From Flammeovirgaceae bacterium UBA2338 (GTDB lineage Bacteria > Bacteroidota > Bacteroidia > Cytophagales > Cyclobacteriaceae), in assembly GCA_002344795.1 (NCBI GenBank), contig DDUM01000056.1, positions 30,319 through 94,318 of the forward strand: a stretch of DNA of 64,000 nucleotides, written 5' to 3'. Numbering within the stretch: position 1 is the first letter of the stretch; each line of letters begins with the position of its first letter. The notes under the pieces were generated by a model. That model saw only the letters and a program-made list of their open reading frames with translations, had not been told where the DNA came from and did not search any database. The translations under genes were made by a program, and so were the position numbers. Shown piece after piece: positions 34,931 through 43,959 of this stretch.

Positions 34931-36157
34931 TTGAATCTGAATCCGATTGTTCTTTCAATCCCTATTTTTTTTCTTTTGATAGGAATCGAATTGGCGGTGG
35001 AACGTTTTTCGCATCGCAAGCTCTATCGTCTCCCCGATACCATCTCTAATCTCAGCTGCGGCATTACTTCCCAGCTTTCGGGTTTATTCCTTAAGATTCT
35101 TGCCATTGGAGTCTATGAGATACTTTTCTCCAACTTCGCTTTTTTTGAATTGGAAAAAGGATGGCTCTACTGGATATCCCTTTTCTTGCTTGTCGACTTT
35201 GCCTACTACTGGGCTCATCGCATGAGCCACGAGGTCAACTTGTTTTGGGGAGGACACGTAGTACATCACCAAAGTGAGGATTACAACCTGTCTGTTGCCT
35301 TACGGCAAAGTAGTTTACAAATCGTCTGGACATTTGCTTTTAACCTGCCACTGGCGTTGATCGGATTTGAAACCCTGGACTTTGCGTTAGTCGCAGCGCT
35401 CAATACACTCTATCAGTTTTGGATTCACACTGAAACCATTAAGAAACTTGGCTTCCTGGAATACTTCCTTAACACCCCCTCCCACCACCGGGTGCACCAT
35501 GGCCGGGATCCCAAGTATATCGACAAGAACCATGCCGGGTCCCTCATCATTTGGGACAAGATGTTTGGCACCTTTCAGGCGGAAGAAGAAAAGCCAACCT
35601 ACGGCATTACTAAACCTCTCAATAGCTGGAATGCCGTGTGGGCCAACGTCAGTCATTATGCTGAGATGGGCAAAGATTTGAAGCGAATTGAAAAATGGAG
35701 CGACAAGGTGAAATACCTTTTTAAAAAACCAGGATGGCTACCCGATTCTCTCGGTGGCTATCGCGCTGCCCCTGAAGTGGACAAGGCTACTTACAAAAAG
35801 TATGAAACACCTGCCCCGGTGGCACTTAATTACTACGTGCTTTTTCAGTATGCGTTGTGTCTTGTTGGCACAGGACTATTCTTATTCAAACAAGATGAGT
35901 TTCAGCTGGGGGAGAAAATATTCTTCGCGGTAATCATCTCGATTGTAGTTGTTAACAGTGGCGTGCTCTTCGAAAACAAAACCTGGGTATTCTGGGCAGA
36001 ATGGATTCGCATTATTGTTTATCCTTTGCTATTAATTGCATTCACATTCATTTACTTTTGGCCACCCATCTTTATTGGTGTGGCTATTGCCTATTTGATC
36101 ATCTCGGCAACCTGGTTTTATTCAATTACAAAAAATGTTCAGCTTCAAACAGCGTAG
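34931..36157 (+). CDS. Fatty acid hydroxylase/sterol desaturase family membrane protein
   Basis: A 408-residue integral membrane di-iron enzyme. The His clusters HRMSH, HVVHHQSED and HHRVHHGRD (near residues 97, 110 and 188) fit the family signature of eight or more His ligands. Close relatives include alkylglycerol monooxygenase-like proteins and carotenoid or sphingolipid hydroxylases; the substrate is not readable. There are about eight hydrophobic helices. The start is TTG at 34931: an in-frame stop lies at 34904-34906 and no ATG occurs before the first helix. A lipoprotein gene begins 23 bases before its end in another frame. Confidence 0.87.
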   Translation: MNLNPIVLSIPIFFLLIGIELAVERFSHRKLYRLPDTISNLSCGITSQLSGLFLKILAIGVYEILFSNFAFFELEKGWLYWISLFLLVDFAYYWAHRMSHEVNLFWGGHVVHHQSEDYNLSVALRQSSLQIVWTFAFNLPLALIGFETLDFALVAALNTLYQFWIHTETIKKLGFLEYFLNTPSHHRVHHGRDPKYIDKNHAGSLIIWDKMFGTFQAEEEKPTYGITKPLNSWNAVWANVSHYAEMGKDLKRIEKWSDKVKYLFKKPGWLPDSLGGYRAAPEVDKATYKKYETPAPVALNYYVLFQYALCLVGTGLFLFKQDEFQLGEKIFFAVIISIVVVNSGVLFENKTWVFWAEWIRIIVYPLLLIAFTFIYFWPPIFIGVAIAYLIISATWFYSITKNVQLQTA

Positions 36158-36509
36158 TCTCCTATTACTTTTATTCGTTCTACTTTCCGCTTGTTCACCA
36201 TCTCTGCCCGTGTTGGACGGTGTAGATTTGAAAATATGGAAGGAGGATAAAGATGGGTGTAAAGGAGACCGGAGTAAAATGATCGAGGCCATAACACAAG
36301 AAAAGGAGAAGCTAAAGTCGCTATCAGAGATGGAGATCATCCAATTGCTGGGAAGGCCAGATGAGAATGATTTGCTCCAAAGAAGTCAAAAATTCTATGT
36401 TTATTATTTGGAGCCAGGACCACACTGTGATCCAGCGTTTGAGGAGTCAAAAAAATTAATATTGAGAATGAATGCCTTGGGGCTTACCAAAGAGGTTCAG
36501 ATCAAATAG
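36135..36509 (+). CDS. Small lipoprotein of unknown function, 124 aa
   Basis: The N terminus carries a classic lipobox (VLLSACSP, Cys at about residue 20). The mature part has a Cys pair (DGCKGDR, GPHCDPAF) and a segment (MEIIQLLGRPDENDLLQRSQ) reminiscent of the SmpA/BamE-like turn 'LLGxPd', which is suggestive but weak. It overlaps the end of the hydroxylase gene by 23 bases, implying co-translation. No partner helps to define its role. Confidence 0.75.
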   Translation: MFSFKQRSLLLLLFVLLSACSPSLPVLDGVDLKIWKEDKDGCKGDRSKMIEAITQEKEKLKSLSEMEIIQLLGRPDENDLLQRSQKFYVYYLEPGPHCDPAFEESKKLILRMNALGLTKEVQIK

Positions 36510-36564
36510 GTGTTTTGGCTTATATTTGGCAACCTAAATCTTATTAATAAAACTAAAAGTAGAA

Positions 36565-37455
36565 ATGAAGAATATCTCGGTTATCGGTTCAGGAACAATG
36601 GGAAATGGCATAGCGCATGTCTTTTCGCTCAAAGGATTTAATGTTTCTCTAATTGATATTGCTGAAGATCGATTGACTAAAGCTTTGGCCACCATAGACA
36701 AAAACTTGACTCGTCAAGTGGATAAAGGAGGAATTAGCGAAAGCGATAAACAGAAAGCTTTGAGTAGCATCTCTACTTTCACAGATATGAAAGAAGGTGT
36801 TGCTCAAGCTGATCTTATTGTAGAAGCTGCCACTGAAAATGTAGATCTCAAACTTAAAATATTTAAAGACCTGGATGGCCTGGCAAAACCAGAAGCTATC
36901 CTGGCCTCCAATACTTCTTCTATTTCCATCACCAAAATTGCGTCTGTCACCTCCCGACCAGATAAGGTAATTGGAATGCACTTTATGAATCCTGTGCCTG
37001 TGATGAAACTCGTAGAGGTGATCAGAGGATATGATACCAGTGATAAAGTGACCGCTGACATCATGGCGCTTTCCAAAACATTGGGTAAGATTCCGGTAGA
37101 AGTGAATGACTATCCTGGTTTTGTGGCCAATCGCATCCTTATGCCAATGATTAACGAGGCGATCTACACCCTCTTTGAAGGTGTAGGAGGCGTGGAAGAA
37201 ATTGATACCGTGATGAAATTAGGGATGGCGCACCCCATGGGGCCGTTACAACTTGCCGATTTCATCGGGTTGGATGTGTGTTTGTCCATTTTGCGTGTAT
37301 TGAACGATGGATTTGGCAATCCCAAATATGCGCCCTGCCCTCTTTTGGTCAACATGGTTCAGGCCGGACACCTGGGTGTGAAATCCGGAAGCGGTTTTTA
37401 TAAGCACACCAGAGGAAGTAAAGAATTGGTGGTGGCTGATCAGTTCAAAAGCTGA
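36565..37455 (+). CDS. 3-hydroxyacyl-CoA (3-hydroxybutyryl-CoA) dehydrogenase
   Basis: Oxidises 3-hydroxyacyl-CoA with NAD(P). The 296-residue single-domain-pair enzyme has the Rossmann motif VIGSGTMGNGIAHVFSLKG at the N terminus, the catalytic His region MHFMNPVPVMKLVEVI near residue 135, and HPMGPLQLADFIGLD near 220, as in Hbd/PaaH-type enzymes. It is not fused to a hydratase, so it is likely a stand-alone Hbd. The start ATG at 36565 is clear. There is no beta-oxidation cluster around it. Confidence 0.93.
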   Translation: MKNISVIGSGTMGNGIAHVFSLKGFNVSLIDIAEDRLTKALATIDKNLTRQVDKGGISESDKQKALSSISTFTDMKEGVAQADLIVEAATENVDLKLKIFKDLDGLAKPEAILASNTSSISITKIASVTSRPDKVIGMHFMNPVPVMKLVEVIRGYDTSDKVTADIMALSKTLGKIPVEVNDYPGFVANRILMPMINEAIYTLFEGVGGVEEIDTVMKLGMAHPMGPLQLADFIGLDVCLSILRVLNDGFGNPKYAPCPLLVNMVQAGHLGVKSGSGFYKHTRGSKELVVADQFKS

Positions 37456-37488
37456 AATGAGTGATCTATTGATGTATCAATACTTTCT

Positions 37489-37785
37489 TTAGTATTCCTT
37501 TGGCTCCTGTTTTACATGCCTGATCCGTAATATTCTGATTTGAGTTGGTGTAACCTTATAGGTAACCCGAAATGATAATTTTTCAAACGCCCGATACTGA
37601 CCCGGGTTGTTTTTCTTGAATTTATCCAATGGATATTTCTCAGGGTTATCAATAACACCCAGAATGGTGTTTAAAAGTTCCTCTTCTACGCGTTCAGCCT
37701 GAAGGAGAGAGTCTACACTAATCCGTTTAAGGGCTTGGGCTAAGAATCTGGACGGTCTCTTATTCCAGACAATTACTCTCTCCAT
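37489..37785 (-). CDS. RelE/ParE-superfamily toxin
   Basis: A 98-residue basic protein with the superfamily pattern: an N-terminal strand and helix (VIVWNKRPSRFLAQALKRIS), then IDNPEKYPLDKFKKNNPGQYRAFEKLSFRVTYKV and a final strand IRILRIRHVKQEPKEY. The Arg/Lys-rich C-terminal strands fit an mRNA-cleaving or gyrase-poisoning toxin; which one cannot be told. It overlaps the antitoxin gene by 13 bases, and the antitoxin comes first, as is usual. Confidence 0.8.
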   Translation of the reverse strand: MERVIVWNKRPSRFLAQALKRISVDSLLQAERVEEELLNTILGVIDNPEKYPLDKFKKNNPGQYRAFEKLSFRVTYKVTPTQIRILRIRHVKQEPKEY

Positions 37786-38003
37786 GAACGGATATCTTTC
37801 ATGGCTTCTTCGTGTGTCAAAAACTCTCCACGTTCTATTTCGGCATCCGCTTCCTCAATTTCCTTGTTATATTGCTCTACACTAATCCGCCCTTCATTCT
37901 TCAGGCCATAGTGCAGCATTGACTTTAAAACCCTCAGCAATGAAATATCGTCCAGTTGTTCAATCTCTTTGATTAAAAGTGCTTTCTCTGAATTAATGTC
38001 CAT
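37773..38003 (-). CDS. Antitoxin of the RelE/ParE-type pair
   Basis: A 76-residue acidic helical protein (LIKEIEQLDDISLLRVLKSM, then QYNKEIEEADAEIERGEFLT) whose C-terminal half should wrap the toxin. No clear DNA-binding fold is visible; the N-terminal third may form it. The start ATG at 38003 is the first codon of a clean two-gene unit. An inverted repeat GAAAG/CTTTC (38051-38068) lies 48-65 bases upstream and could be an operator. Confidence 0.78.
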   Translation of the reverse strand: MDINSEKALLIKEIEQLDDISLLRVLKSMLHYGLKNEGRISVEQYNKEIEEADAEIERGEFLTHEEAMKDIRSWRE

Positions 38004-38249
38004 ACGCTCCCATGCTTTGATTTTTTCCTGACACTAAAGATAGTACAATAGAAAGAATAAATACTTTCGAAAATACAATTTAGGCTACCTCATTTAGCTT
38101 TAAAAAGTGCCTTGAATTGCCAATTTTGAATGGCTACTGCTTCCAATGGTAGTCAAAGATTATGTTACTCAATCCTTCCCAATCAGGTAAGTGTCAGACA
38201 ATAAGATTTAGGAGATGTCAGTTTATAGATGCAACTCCACAAGGAAGGG

Positions 38250-39068
38250 TTAGTCAAAAATAATCTTGAGTTGATTGCGCAAACCTCTAAAGCTCACCAT
38301 CTCTATTCCTGTGCTGCCAATAAACATCTTTGCCTGAATCTTAACAGGAATTTTATTTCCATCATCAGATATCCAGCAAGTGATGGAATTCTCACCATCA
38401 AACAATTTGTTGCTGGGCATGATAGGGACAATTTTCAAGCACTGAATCTTACCCACCCTGGTGTTAATTATTTCCTTACCATCGTAGATGATATCGAGAT
38501 TATACGAAGTGTCTTCGAAAAATCCAGAAATAGTTACGGTATCTCCTTTGTGAAGTTTGTCAAATTCAATGACTCTCAGGTAAAGAAAACCCCCTACTAA
38601 ATCCCGGACATTATCAGGTGTATCATAGACTTTCGCGTTGTCATATATACCCGTTTCCTTATTTTTCACCTTCACTTCCGCCCTGTTAGTTGCATGGTTG
38701 AAGGTGGTCAATTCATCTTTTGTGTATCTGCCCTCTCTTATCTTCCGATAGCTCACATGGGTTACCAGGGCCGCAGTGTCAATATAGGCTCCCCATTGGT
38801 CATCCACTTTAGTAATCCACGATACCATACCGCTGGTGGCGCCAAAGGCATCTACTTTGTAACTTGGTCTTGAGTTGATATCGAATATTCGCTTATCTAC
38901 CTTGGTGATGGCGCTACCCACGGTAAAAAAACCGAAGTTGACCCGATAGTTGATTTCTTCACCCGGGCCAAAGCTGGTGTTCTCTATCCGTGGCAAATCA
39001 AATTCCTGACGAACCGCAAAAGCAGTAAGTCCAAGAAACACAATAAAACCAATTAGCAGTTTGTCCAT
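38250..39068 (-). CDS. DUF3108 domain-containing exported protein
   Basis: 272 residues. A signal peptide or N-terminal anchor (KLLIGFIVFLGLTAFAV) is followed by an all-beta DUF3108 domain: GEEINYRVNFGFFTVGSA near residue 36, DAFGATSGMVSWI, and GKIQCLKIVPIMPSNKLFDG near the C terminus. The family is periplasmic and its function is not established. It starts 51 bases after dapD on the same strand and may share its transcript. Confidence 0.85.
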   Translation of the reverse strand: MDKLLIGFIVFLGLTAFAVRQEFDLPRIENTSFGPGEEINYRVNFGFFTVGSAITKVDKRIFDINSRPSYKVDAFGATSGMVSWITKVDDQWGAYIDTAALVTHVSYRKIREGRYTKDELTTFNHATNRAEVKVKNKETGIYDNAKVYDTPDNVRDLVGGFLYLRVIEFDKLHKGDTVTISGFFEDTSYNLDIIYDGKEIINTRVGKIQCLKIVPIMPSNKLFDGENSITCWISDDGNKIPVKIQAKMFIGSTGIEMVSFRGLRNQLKIIFD

Positions 39069-39119
39069 CGCCTCAAAATTAGGTTTTTATCCCAAAACCT
39101 TCAAAGCATGTGCCAAACC

Positions 39120-39932
39120 CTAGACAGAGACATTATTCTCCCTTAGGGCATCATTCAGGGAGGTTTTTTTATCTGTACTCTCCTTTCTTTTACCAATGAT
39201 TAACGCACAGGGAACATTGAATTCACCTGCGGGAAACTTCTTGGAGATGGAGCCAGGTATCACCACCGATCGGGGTGGAACTTTACCTTTATATTCAACA
39301 GGTTCAGACCCAGTCACATCAATCACTTTAGAGCTGCCTGTTAAGACCACATTGGCACCCAAAACAGCCTCTTTGCCAATATGCACACCTTCTACGATGA
39401 TGCACCTGGAGCCGATAAAGGCGCCATCTTCAATGATCACGGGAGCAGCCTGAATGGGTTCCAAAACCCCGCCAATACCAACACCTCCACTCAAATGAAC
39501 ATTCTTACCAATTTGCGCACAGCTTCCCACCGTGGCCCAGGTGTCCACCATTGTGCCTTCATCCACATAAGCACCAATATTGACATACGAGGGCATCATG
39601 ATTACGCCCTTGTTTACAAAGGAACCATAACGTGCAATGGCATGCGGTACTACCCTAACACCCAACTCTTTATAGTTTTTTTTGAGCGCAATTTTATCGT
39701 GGAATTCAAATGGCCCCACTTCAATGGTTTCCATCTGCTGGATGGGGAAATAGAGAATTACAGCCTTCTTCACCCACTCATTTACTTTCCATCCGTCACC
39801 TTCCCGCTCAGCCACGCGGAGGCTCCCTTTGTCCAATTGATCAATCACCTTCCGAATTATGTCCTGGGTCTCCCGGGTCTGAAGCAATGAACGATCATTC
39901 CAAGCATTCTCTATCTGCTGCTGTAATTCCAT
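39120..39932 (-). CDS. dapD: 2,3,4,5-tetrahydropyridine-2,6-dicarboxylate N-succinyltransferase
   Basis: Succinylates tetrahydrodipicolinate in the diaminopimelate/lysine pathway, supplying peptidoglycan. The 270-residue trimer subunit has a small N-terminal domain followed by a left-handed beta-helix of hexapeptide repeats (VIMMPSYVNIGAYVDEGTMV, GVGIGGVLEPIQAAPVIIED, VVLTGSSKVIDVTGSEPV). It includes GSCAQIGKNVHLSGGVGIGG and ends with IIGKRKESTDKKTS. Full length. A promoter-like pair lies 35-63 bases upstream. Confidence 0.95.
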   Translation of the reverse strand: MELQQQIENAWNDRSLLQTRETQDIIRKVIDQLDKGSLRVAEREGDGWKVNEWVKKAVILYFPIQQMETIEVGPFEFHDKIALKKNYKELGVRVVPHAIARYGSFVNKGVIMMPSYVNIGAYVDEGTMVDTWATVGSCAQIGKNVHLSGGVGIGGVLEPIQAAPVIIEDGAFIGSRCIIVEGVHIGKEAVLGANVVLTGSSKVIDVTGSEPVEYKGKVPPRSVVIPGSISKKFPAGEFNVPCALIIGKRKESTDKKTSLNDALRENNVSV

Positions 39933-39966
39933 TTATATCTTATTTTGTGAACTTTATGATAATGTT

Positions 39967-39995
39967 CAAATATAGGGGTACTTCTCCAGTTCAAT
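39967..39995 (-). promoter_or_regulatory. Candidate dapD promoter
   Basis: On the minus strand an ATTG box (39992-39995) is followed after 17 bases by TATATTTG (39967-39974), a match to the Bacteroidota TAnnTTTG -7 element. The dapD start lies 35 bases further on. Confidence 0.5.
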
Positions 39996-40061
39996 GAGTA
40001 AATGCTATTGCCATTTGGCCGCCTGCACAAAACACCCCTGGGGTGATAAATTACACGGTTT

Positions 40062-41153
40062 GTGAACAAACAAAGAATCGTTATCGCCTCCACGCTAAAG
40101 CCATTGGATGACACCCGAATGTTTGAAAAACTGGCGGTGAGTTTGGCCAACAACAACGACTACGAAATTTATGTCATTGGACAGGGTTTAAACAATATAC
40201 CTGCCTATCAGGGTATTCACTTTATAGGGTTAAATGCCGTAAAGAGAATGAGTCTGTCGAGGTGGTTATTGTCCTTCAGCATCCTGCTAAAAACCATTAA
40301 AGTAAAACCAACACTATTGATAGCTAATACCCATGAGTTATTGATAGTTAGTATTGCAAACAGAATATTATTTGGCACCCAAATAGTGTACGATATTCAG
40401 GAAAACTACTACCGAAACATCCTTCATTCGGAAGCATTTCCGTTTTACCTGAGAAGGCCGCTTGCCCTGTGGGTTCGGCTCAAAGAAAAGATCACCTCTC
40501 CCCTATTTCATCACTTTATTTTGGCCGAAAAGGCCTACGAAAAAGAGTTGACTTTTATTGGCAAGAGGTATACCATTTTGGAGAACAAGACGATACTTCC
40601 CAAAGACACTACGCGCCATCCAAACCCTTCACAAATCAACCTGCTTTTCAGTGGAACCATTGCCACCAGCACTGGTATTTTCGAGGCCATTTCTCTTGCT
40701 CAGAAGCTGCGTCAAAAAGATGAGCGCATCCACCTCACCATTGTTGGCTACTGCGCTTTGCCCACCACCAGAGAAAAGGTGACAGAGGCCATCAAAGGCA
40801 AACCGTGGATTACCCTGAAAGGGTTGAATCATCTGGTTCCTCATCAGGAGGTGCTCGCTGAAATCCGGAAGGCCGACTTTGGCATTGTTTACTACCCCCC
40901 ATCTCCTCACACCTCCGGATCCATCCCCACCAAAGTTTACGAGTATATGGCTTATCAATTGCCAATACTCACCTGGAAAAATCAGGGGTACGCTTCTCTG
41001 GTCATACAAAATAAAGCAGGTCTATTGGCAGAGGGTATTGAGACGGATTTACCAGCTGCTTTGTTCAACTCAAATTTCTACCCCCATCCCATAGAAGGAC
41101 TGGAGTGGGAGGCTGAAAAATTCAAGGGATTGATCTCCCGGATACTGGCCTAA
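40062..41153 (+). CDS. GT4-like glycosyltransferase
   Basis: 363 residues of a GT-B type transferase, expected to use a nucleotide-sugar donor. There is an N-terminal acceptor domain (VIASTLKPLDDTRMFEKLA near residue 6), a central hinge, and a donor domain with SGTIATSTGIFEAISLAQKL near 192 and GSIPTKVYEYMAYQLPIL near 287, where the glutamate in KVYEYM is the usual EX7E-type position. The start is GTG at 40062. Divergent from dapD; the downstream neighbour is a surface-type FlgO/CsgG-like protein, so polysaccharide or glycan assembly is plausible but unproven. Confidence 0.87.
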   Translation: MNKQRIVIASTLKPLDDTRMFEKLAVSLANNNDYEIYVIGQGLNNIPAYQGIHFIGLNAVKRMSLSRWLLSFSILLKTIKVKPTLLIANTHELLIVSIANRILFGTQIVYDIQENYYRNILHSEAFPFYLRRPLALWVRLKEKITSPLFHHFILAEKAYEKELTFIGKRYTILENKTILPKDTTRHPNPSQINLLFSGTIATSTGIFEAISLAQKLRQKDERIHLTIVGYCALPTTREKVTEAIKGKPWITLKGLNHLVPHQEVLAEIRKADFGIVYYPPSPHTSGSIPTKVYEYMAYQLPILTWKNQGYASLVIQNKAGLLAEGIETDLPAALFNSNFYPHPIEGLEWEAEKFKGLISRILA

Positions 41154-41196
41154 GTAAATACAGAAAACTTATCTTTATTCATTGTTATGCTACTTT

Positions 41197-43239
41197 ATGA
41201 AAAGGCTATTACTGCTATTGGTACTGATCAGTCATATGACATTTGCACAAAAATCTAAAACTCAGCTCAAGGCAGTAGATGACCTCGTAGAGAAGCTGTC
41301 GCGGGTGAACCTGCCGACAAAGCCTATCCGCCTGGCCATTGTACCCCTCACCTCCTCCGTGGAGAGCAATGACGCTAAAAACACTTTTGGTGAATACCTT
41401 ACAGAGACCATTATTGGTAGGATATCTGAGCATAACAGCCAGTTTAAAGTTTTTGAACGCAGCCGACTCGATGCCATTTTTAAGGAAAATGAGTTAATGC
41501 TGTCCGGCATGATGAAACCCAGCGAGGCAATCAGGATAGGCGAATTGCTGCCAATAGATGCGCTGTTTTCCGGTACCTACACCAAGCTGAAGTCTTACGT
41601 GGATGTCAGTGGCAGGCTGATCGATGTGACTTCCGGGGAAATACTGAGTACCTACTCGGGCAGGATCAAGTTGAATAAAAACATCAGGATGCTTTTCCCT
41701 GACAATCCACCCTCCTCTACTCAGGGAACCAATAGCACAGAATCTACCACCACCATCAAGGTAATCACTGTAACCCCTGAACATCAGCCATCAGCGGAGG
41801 AAATATGCCAGATCAGGATAAAAGAAGTCAAACTTCTATTGGACGATCTGTCCACCTCGGAGAAAGTAGATCACATTGCCGCAGAGGCCATGAAGACACC
41901 GTTTGATAATGTGTGCAGCAAATTGCATTACGAAGTGATGTATGCATTTACACGGTACAAAATCGAACACCCTGGCTACAGGGATTTTTTACTCAAAACA
42001 CTGGAGGGCATAGCGTTACCCTCGAAAGACGATCGGGCCAGCGAGATCATTCGTTTTCTCTGTAAAGACCGCGATTTAAATACCAAAGAATGGAGCACTG
42101 TTCTCTCCGCCATTACCCGGGTGGAATATGGACTCTATCGGTACCTGGATCCTGTATTTGATGTGGCGGACATGTCTACCTCCAAAAAGAGAATTGATGA
42201 ATACTTTCAACTGGTCAATTCCCAAAAACTAGGATTACCACAGCCTACCCCATATGATTTGGCATTTTATCAAATGATGCAAGGGCTCGGTAAACACCAG
42301 GAACTTCTTTTGTATACCTATGAAAAGTATGCCGACAAATTGGGCGAAGAGAAAGCCTATAGTGTAAGCCAGCATCAACTCTACCTCAACAGGATGTACA
42401 AAGCGGAAGAGAACGTGGAAACTAAAACCAAAGTACTGCGCTGGATAGCGGCCTACTTCCAAAATTTCCAAAGTGAGAAGAACGGTGAGAAATTGTTCGA
42501 CTTTGCTTATGCCTTCAGGTTGAGAGAAAATAAGTCGGGCAACAAATCCATTGACTTGCAAAATGAGGAAACGATGAAATTGTATCCAGAGAGCGATCTT
42601 CAATTGCTCGTCACGCTTTGTAAAGATTTATTCAGTAAGTACGCCACAGACACCCCTTACCCCAGTCAACAGGAAGACCGCATCAACTTTTGCCTTGCCC
42701 ATTACATCCCTGTTCCCGGGGCTATTCCCACCCTGGACGAAGCCGATCAAATTTTAAGAGGTAATGATCTCAAAGAACAGGAACGCGTCATGAAGTTACT
42801 GGTTCAGATGGGCGATAAACCCAAGCCATTAGAGAAAACGCTAATTGCATTATTTGACAAGAGATCGCTCGAGGACAAAAACCAACTCATCACGGTACAG
42901 TCTTATGCCATTAAGGTGCTGGGTAATATTCAGACCAAAGACCCAAAAGCGATTGACTATATGATTGGCAAGCTGATGAGTTATAATTACAGCGAAAATG
43001 ATAATTCAGAAGAAGCCATTACTAAGATTGGCCAACCTGCTATTCAGCCTTTGATCAACAAACTTAAATCCACGACCATCCATGACGGAGGCCTTCGTTA
43101 TAAATTAGTGGTACTGTTGGGTAAAAATGGCAAGGATGCCAAAGGAGCTGAGCCATTGCTGCTCAAAATCCAAAAGGAAAGCACCAATAAAGACATCTTA
43201 TACGCCATAGAGGCCGCTTTACAGGCAATCAGGGACTAA
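41197..43239 (+). CDS. FlgO/CsgG-like secreted protein with long repeat-type C-terminal region
   Basis: 680 residues from ATG at 41197. A signal peptide (LLLLLVLISHMTFAQ) is followed by a FlgO/CsgG-type domain (about residues 38-175: IRLAIVPLTSS, FGEYLTETIIGRIS, KVFERSRLDAIFKENEL, ALFSGTYTKLKSYVDVSG, RLIDVTSGEILSTYSG). The rest is helical and ends in HEAT-like pairs (SYAIKVLGNIQTKDPKAI, ALQAIRD). The in-frame ATG at 41182 would add MLCYF before the signal and is less likely. CsgG-like domains form or assist outer-membrane export channels; here there is no barrel-like tail, so a periplasmic adaptor is equally possible. Confidence 0.75.
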   Translation: MKRLLLLLVLISHMTFAQKSKTQLKAVDDLVEKLSRVNLPTKPIRLAIVPLTSSVESNDAKNTFGEYLTETIIGRISEHNSQFKVFERSRLDAIFKENELMLSGMMKPSEAIRIGELLPIDALFSGTYTKLKSYVDVSGRLIDVTSGEILSTYSGRIKLNKNIRMLFPDNPPSSTQGTNSTESTTTIKVITVTPEHQPSAEEICQIRIKEVKLLLDDLSTSEKVDHIAAEAMKTPFDNVCSKLHYEVMYAFTRYKIEHPGYRDFLLKTLEGIALPSKDDRASEIIRFLCKDRDLNTKEWSTVLSAITRVEYGLYRYLDPVFDVADMSTSKKRIDEYFQLVNSQKLGLPQPTPYDLAFYQMMQGLGKHQELLLYTYEKYADKLGEEKAYSVSQHQLYLNRMYKAEENVETKTKVLRWIAAYFQNFQSEKNGEKLFDFAYAFRLRENKSGNKSIDLQNEETMKLYPESDLQLLVTLCKDLFSKYATDTPYPSQQEDRINFCLAHYIPVPGAIPTLDEADQILRGNDLKEQERVMKLLVQMGDKPKPLEKTLIALFDKRSLEDKNQLITVQSYAIKVLGNIQTKDPKAIDYMIGKLMSYNYSENDNSEEAITKIGQPAIQPLINKLKSTTIHDGGLRYKLVVLLGKNGKDAKGAEPLLLKIQKESTNKDILYAIEAALQAIRD

Positions 43240-43257
43240 TTATTATCTAAGTATTTT

Positions 43258-43285
43258 TTTAGACGAGTCTAAATTTCTAGATTTG
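43258..43285 (+). promoter_or_regulatory. DtxR-family operator overlapping a core promoter
   Basis: A perfect palindrome TTTAGAC-GA-GTCTAAA (43258-43273) sits directly upstream of TAGATTTG (43278-43285), a match to the Bacteroidota -7 consensus TAnnTTTG. The palindrome occupies the space between -33 and -7, so binding would block transcription. The start ATG of the DtxR-family gene is 16 bases downstream of the -7 box, giving a very short leader. Confidence 0.75.
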
Positions 43286-43301
43286 GGGAGATTTGGATAC
43301 T

Positions 43302-43958
43302 ATGTCATTGAGCCTAGCGGAAGAGAACTACCTAAAAGCCATTTACCATTTGTCTGAAGATGGTACCAAGGATGTGCTCACCAATGCGTTGGCAGATTCT
43401 TTAAGTACCAAGGCAGCTTCTGTCACTGATATGATCAAGAAGCTCTCCGTCAAAAATCTAATCTCCTACAAAAAGTATTACGGTGTAAACGTAACCGCCA
43501 AAGGCAAACGCCAGGCATTGCAAGTCATTCGCAAGCACCGGTTGTGGGAAACCTTCCTTGTGCAAAAACTTGACTTCGCCTGGGATGAAGTGCATGAGAT
43601 TGCTGAACAACTGGAACACATCGAATCACCCCGACTTATAGAGAAGCTGGATAAGTTTTTGGGTTACCCTACCGTAGATCCTCATGGTGACCCTATACCC
43701 AATGGTAAAGGAAAAATTGTCATCAAGCCTCAAATTCCGTTGGATCAGATTGAAGAAGGATACAAAGGAGCTATCGTAGCGGTAAAAGATTCTGATTCTG
43801 CTTTTTTAAAGTACCTGGAAAAGATCGGTGCCAAACCCGGAAAGAAAATTCAGGTGATCAGTAAAGAAGCATATGACGAATCCATGGAGGTGATAGTTGG
43901 CAATCAAAAAGTGTTTATCTCTAAAGAAGTTTCTAAAAATATTTTAGTCACTGAATGA
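43302..43958 (+). CDS. DtxR/MntR-family metal-dependent transcriptional regulator
   Basis: Metal-sensing repressor, likely for manganese or iron. 218 residues from ATG at 43302 (MSLSLAEENYLKAIYHL, the canonical family start); TTG at 43293 would be an alternative. An N-terminal winged helix contains recognition helix segment STKAASVTDMIKKLSVKNLIS. The dimerisation/metal domain follows (HRLWETFLVQKLDFAWDEVHEIAEQLEHI, with SPRLIEKLDKFLGYPTVDPHGDPIP). The C-terminal FeoA/SH3-like domain spans about 150-218. Its gene ends 1 base before mntH, so the two are one operon and the operator upstream likely controls both. Confidence 0.93.
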   Translation: MSLSLAEENYLKAIYHLSEDGTKDVLTNALADSLSTKAASVTDMIKKLSVKNLISYKKYYGVNVTAKGKRQALQVIRKHRLWETFLVQKLDFAWDEVHEIAEQLEHIESPRLIEKLDKFLGYPTVDPHGDPIPNGKGKIVIKPQIPLDQIEEGYKGAIVAVKDSDSAFLKYLEKIGAKPGKKIQVISKEAYDESMEVIVGNQKVFISKEVSKNILVTE

Positions 43959-43959
43959 T

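Noticed and set aside
36521..36528. TATATTTG promoter box before the hydroxyacyl-CoA dehydrogenase gene
   Set aside because: Matches the -7 element but has no suitable -33 element at the expected distance.
38229..38600. 123-codon plus-strand open frame opposite the DUF3108 gene
   Set aside because: Antisense of a well-supported gene with a clear signal peptide and domain.
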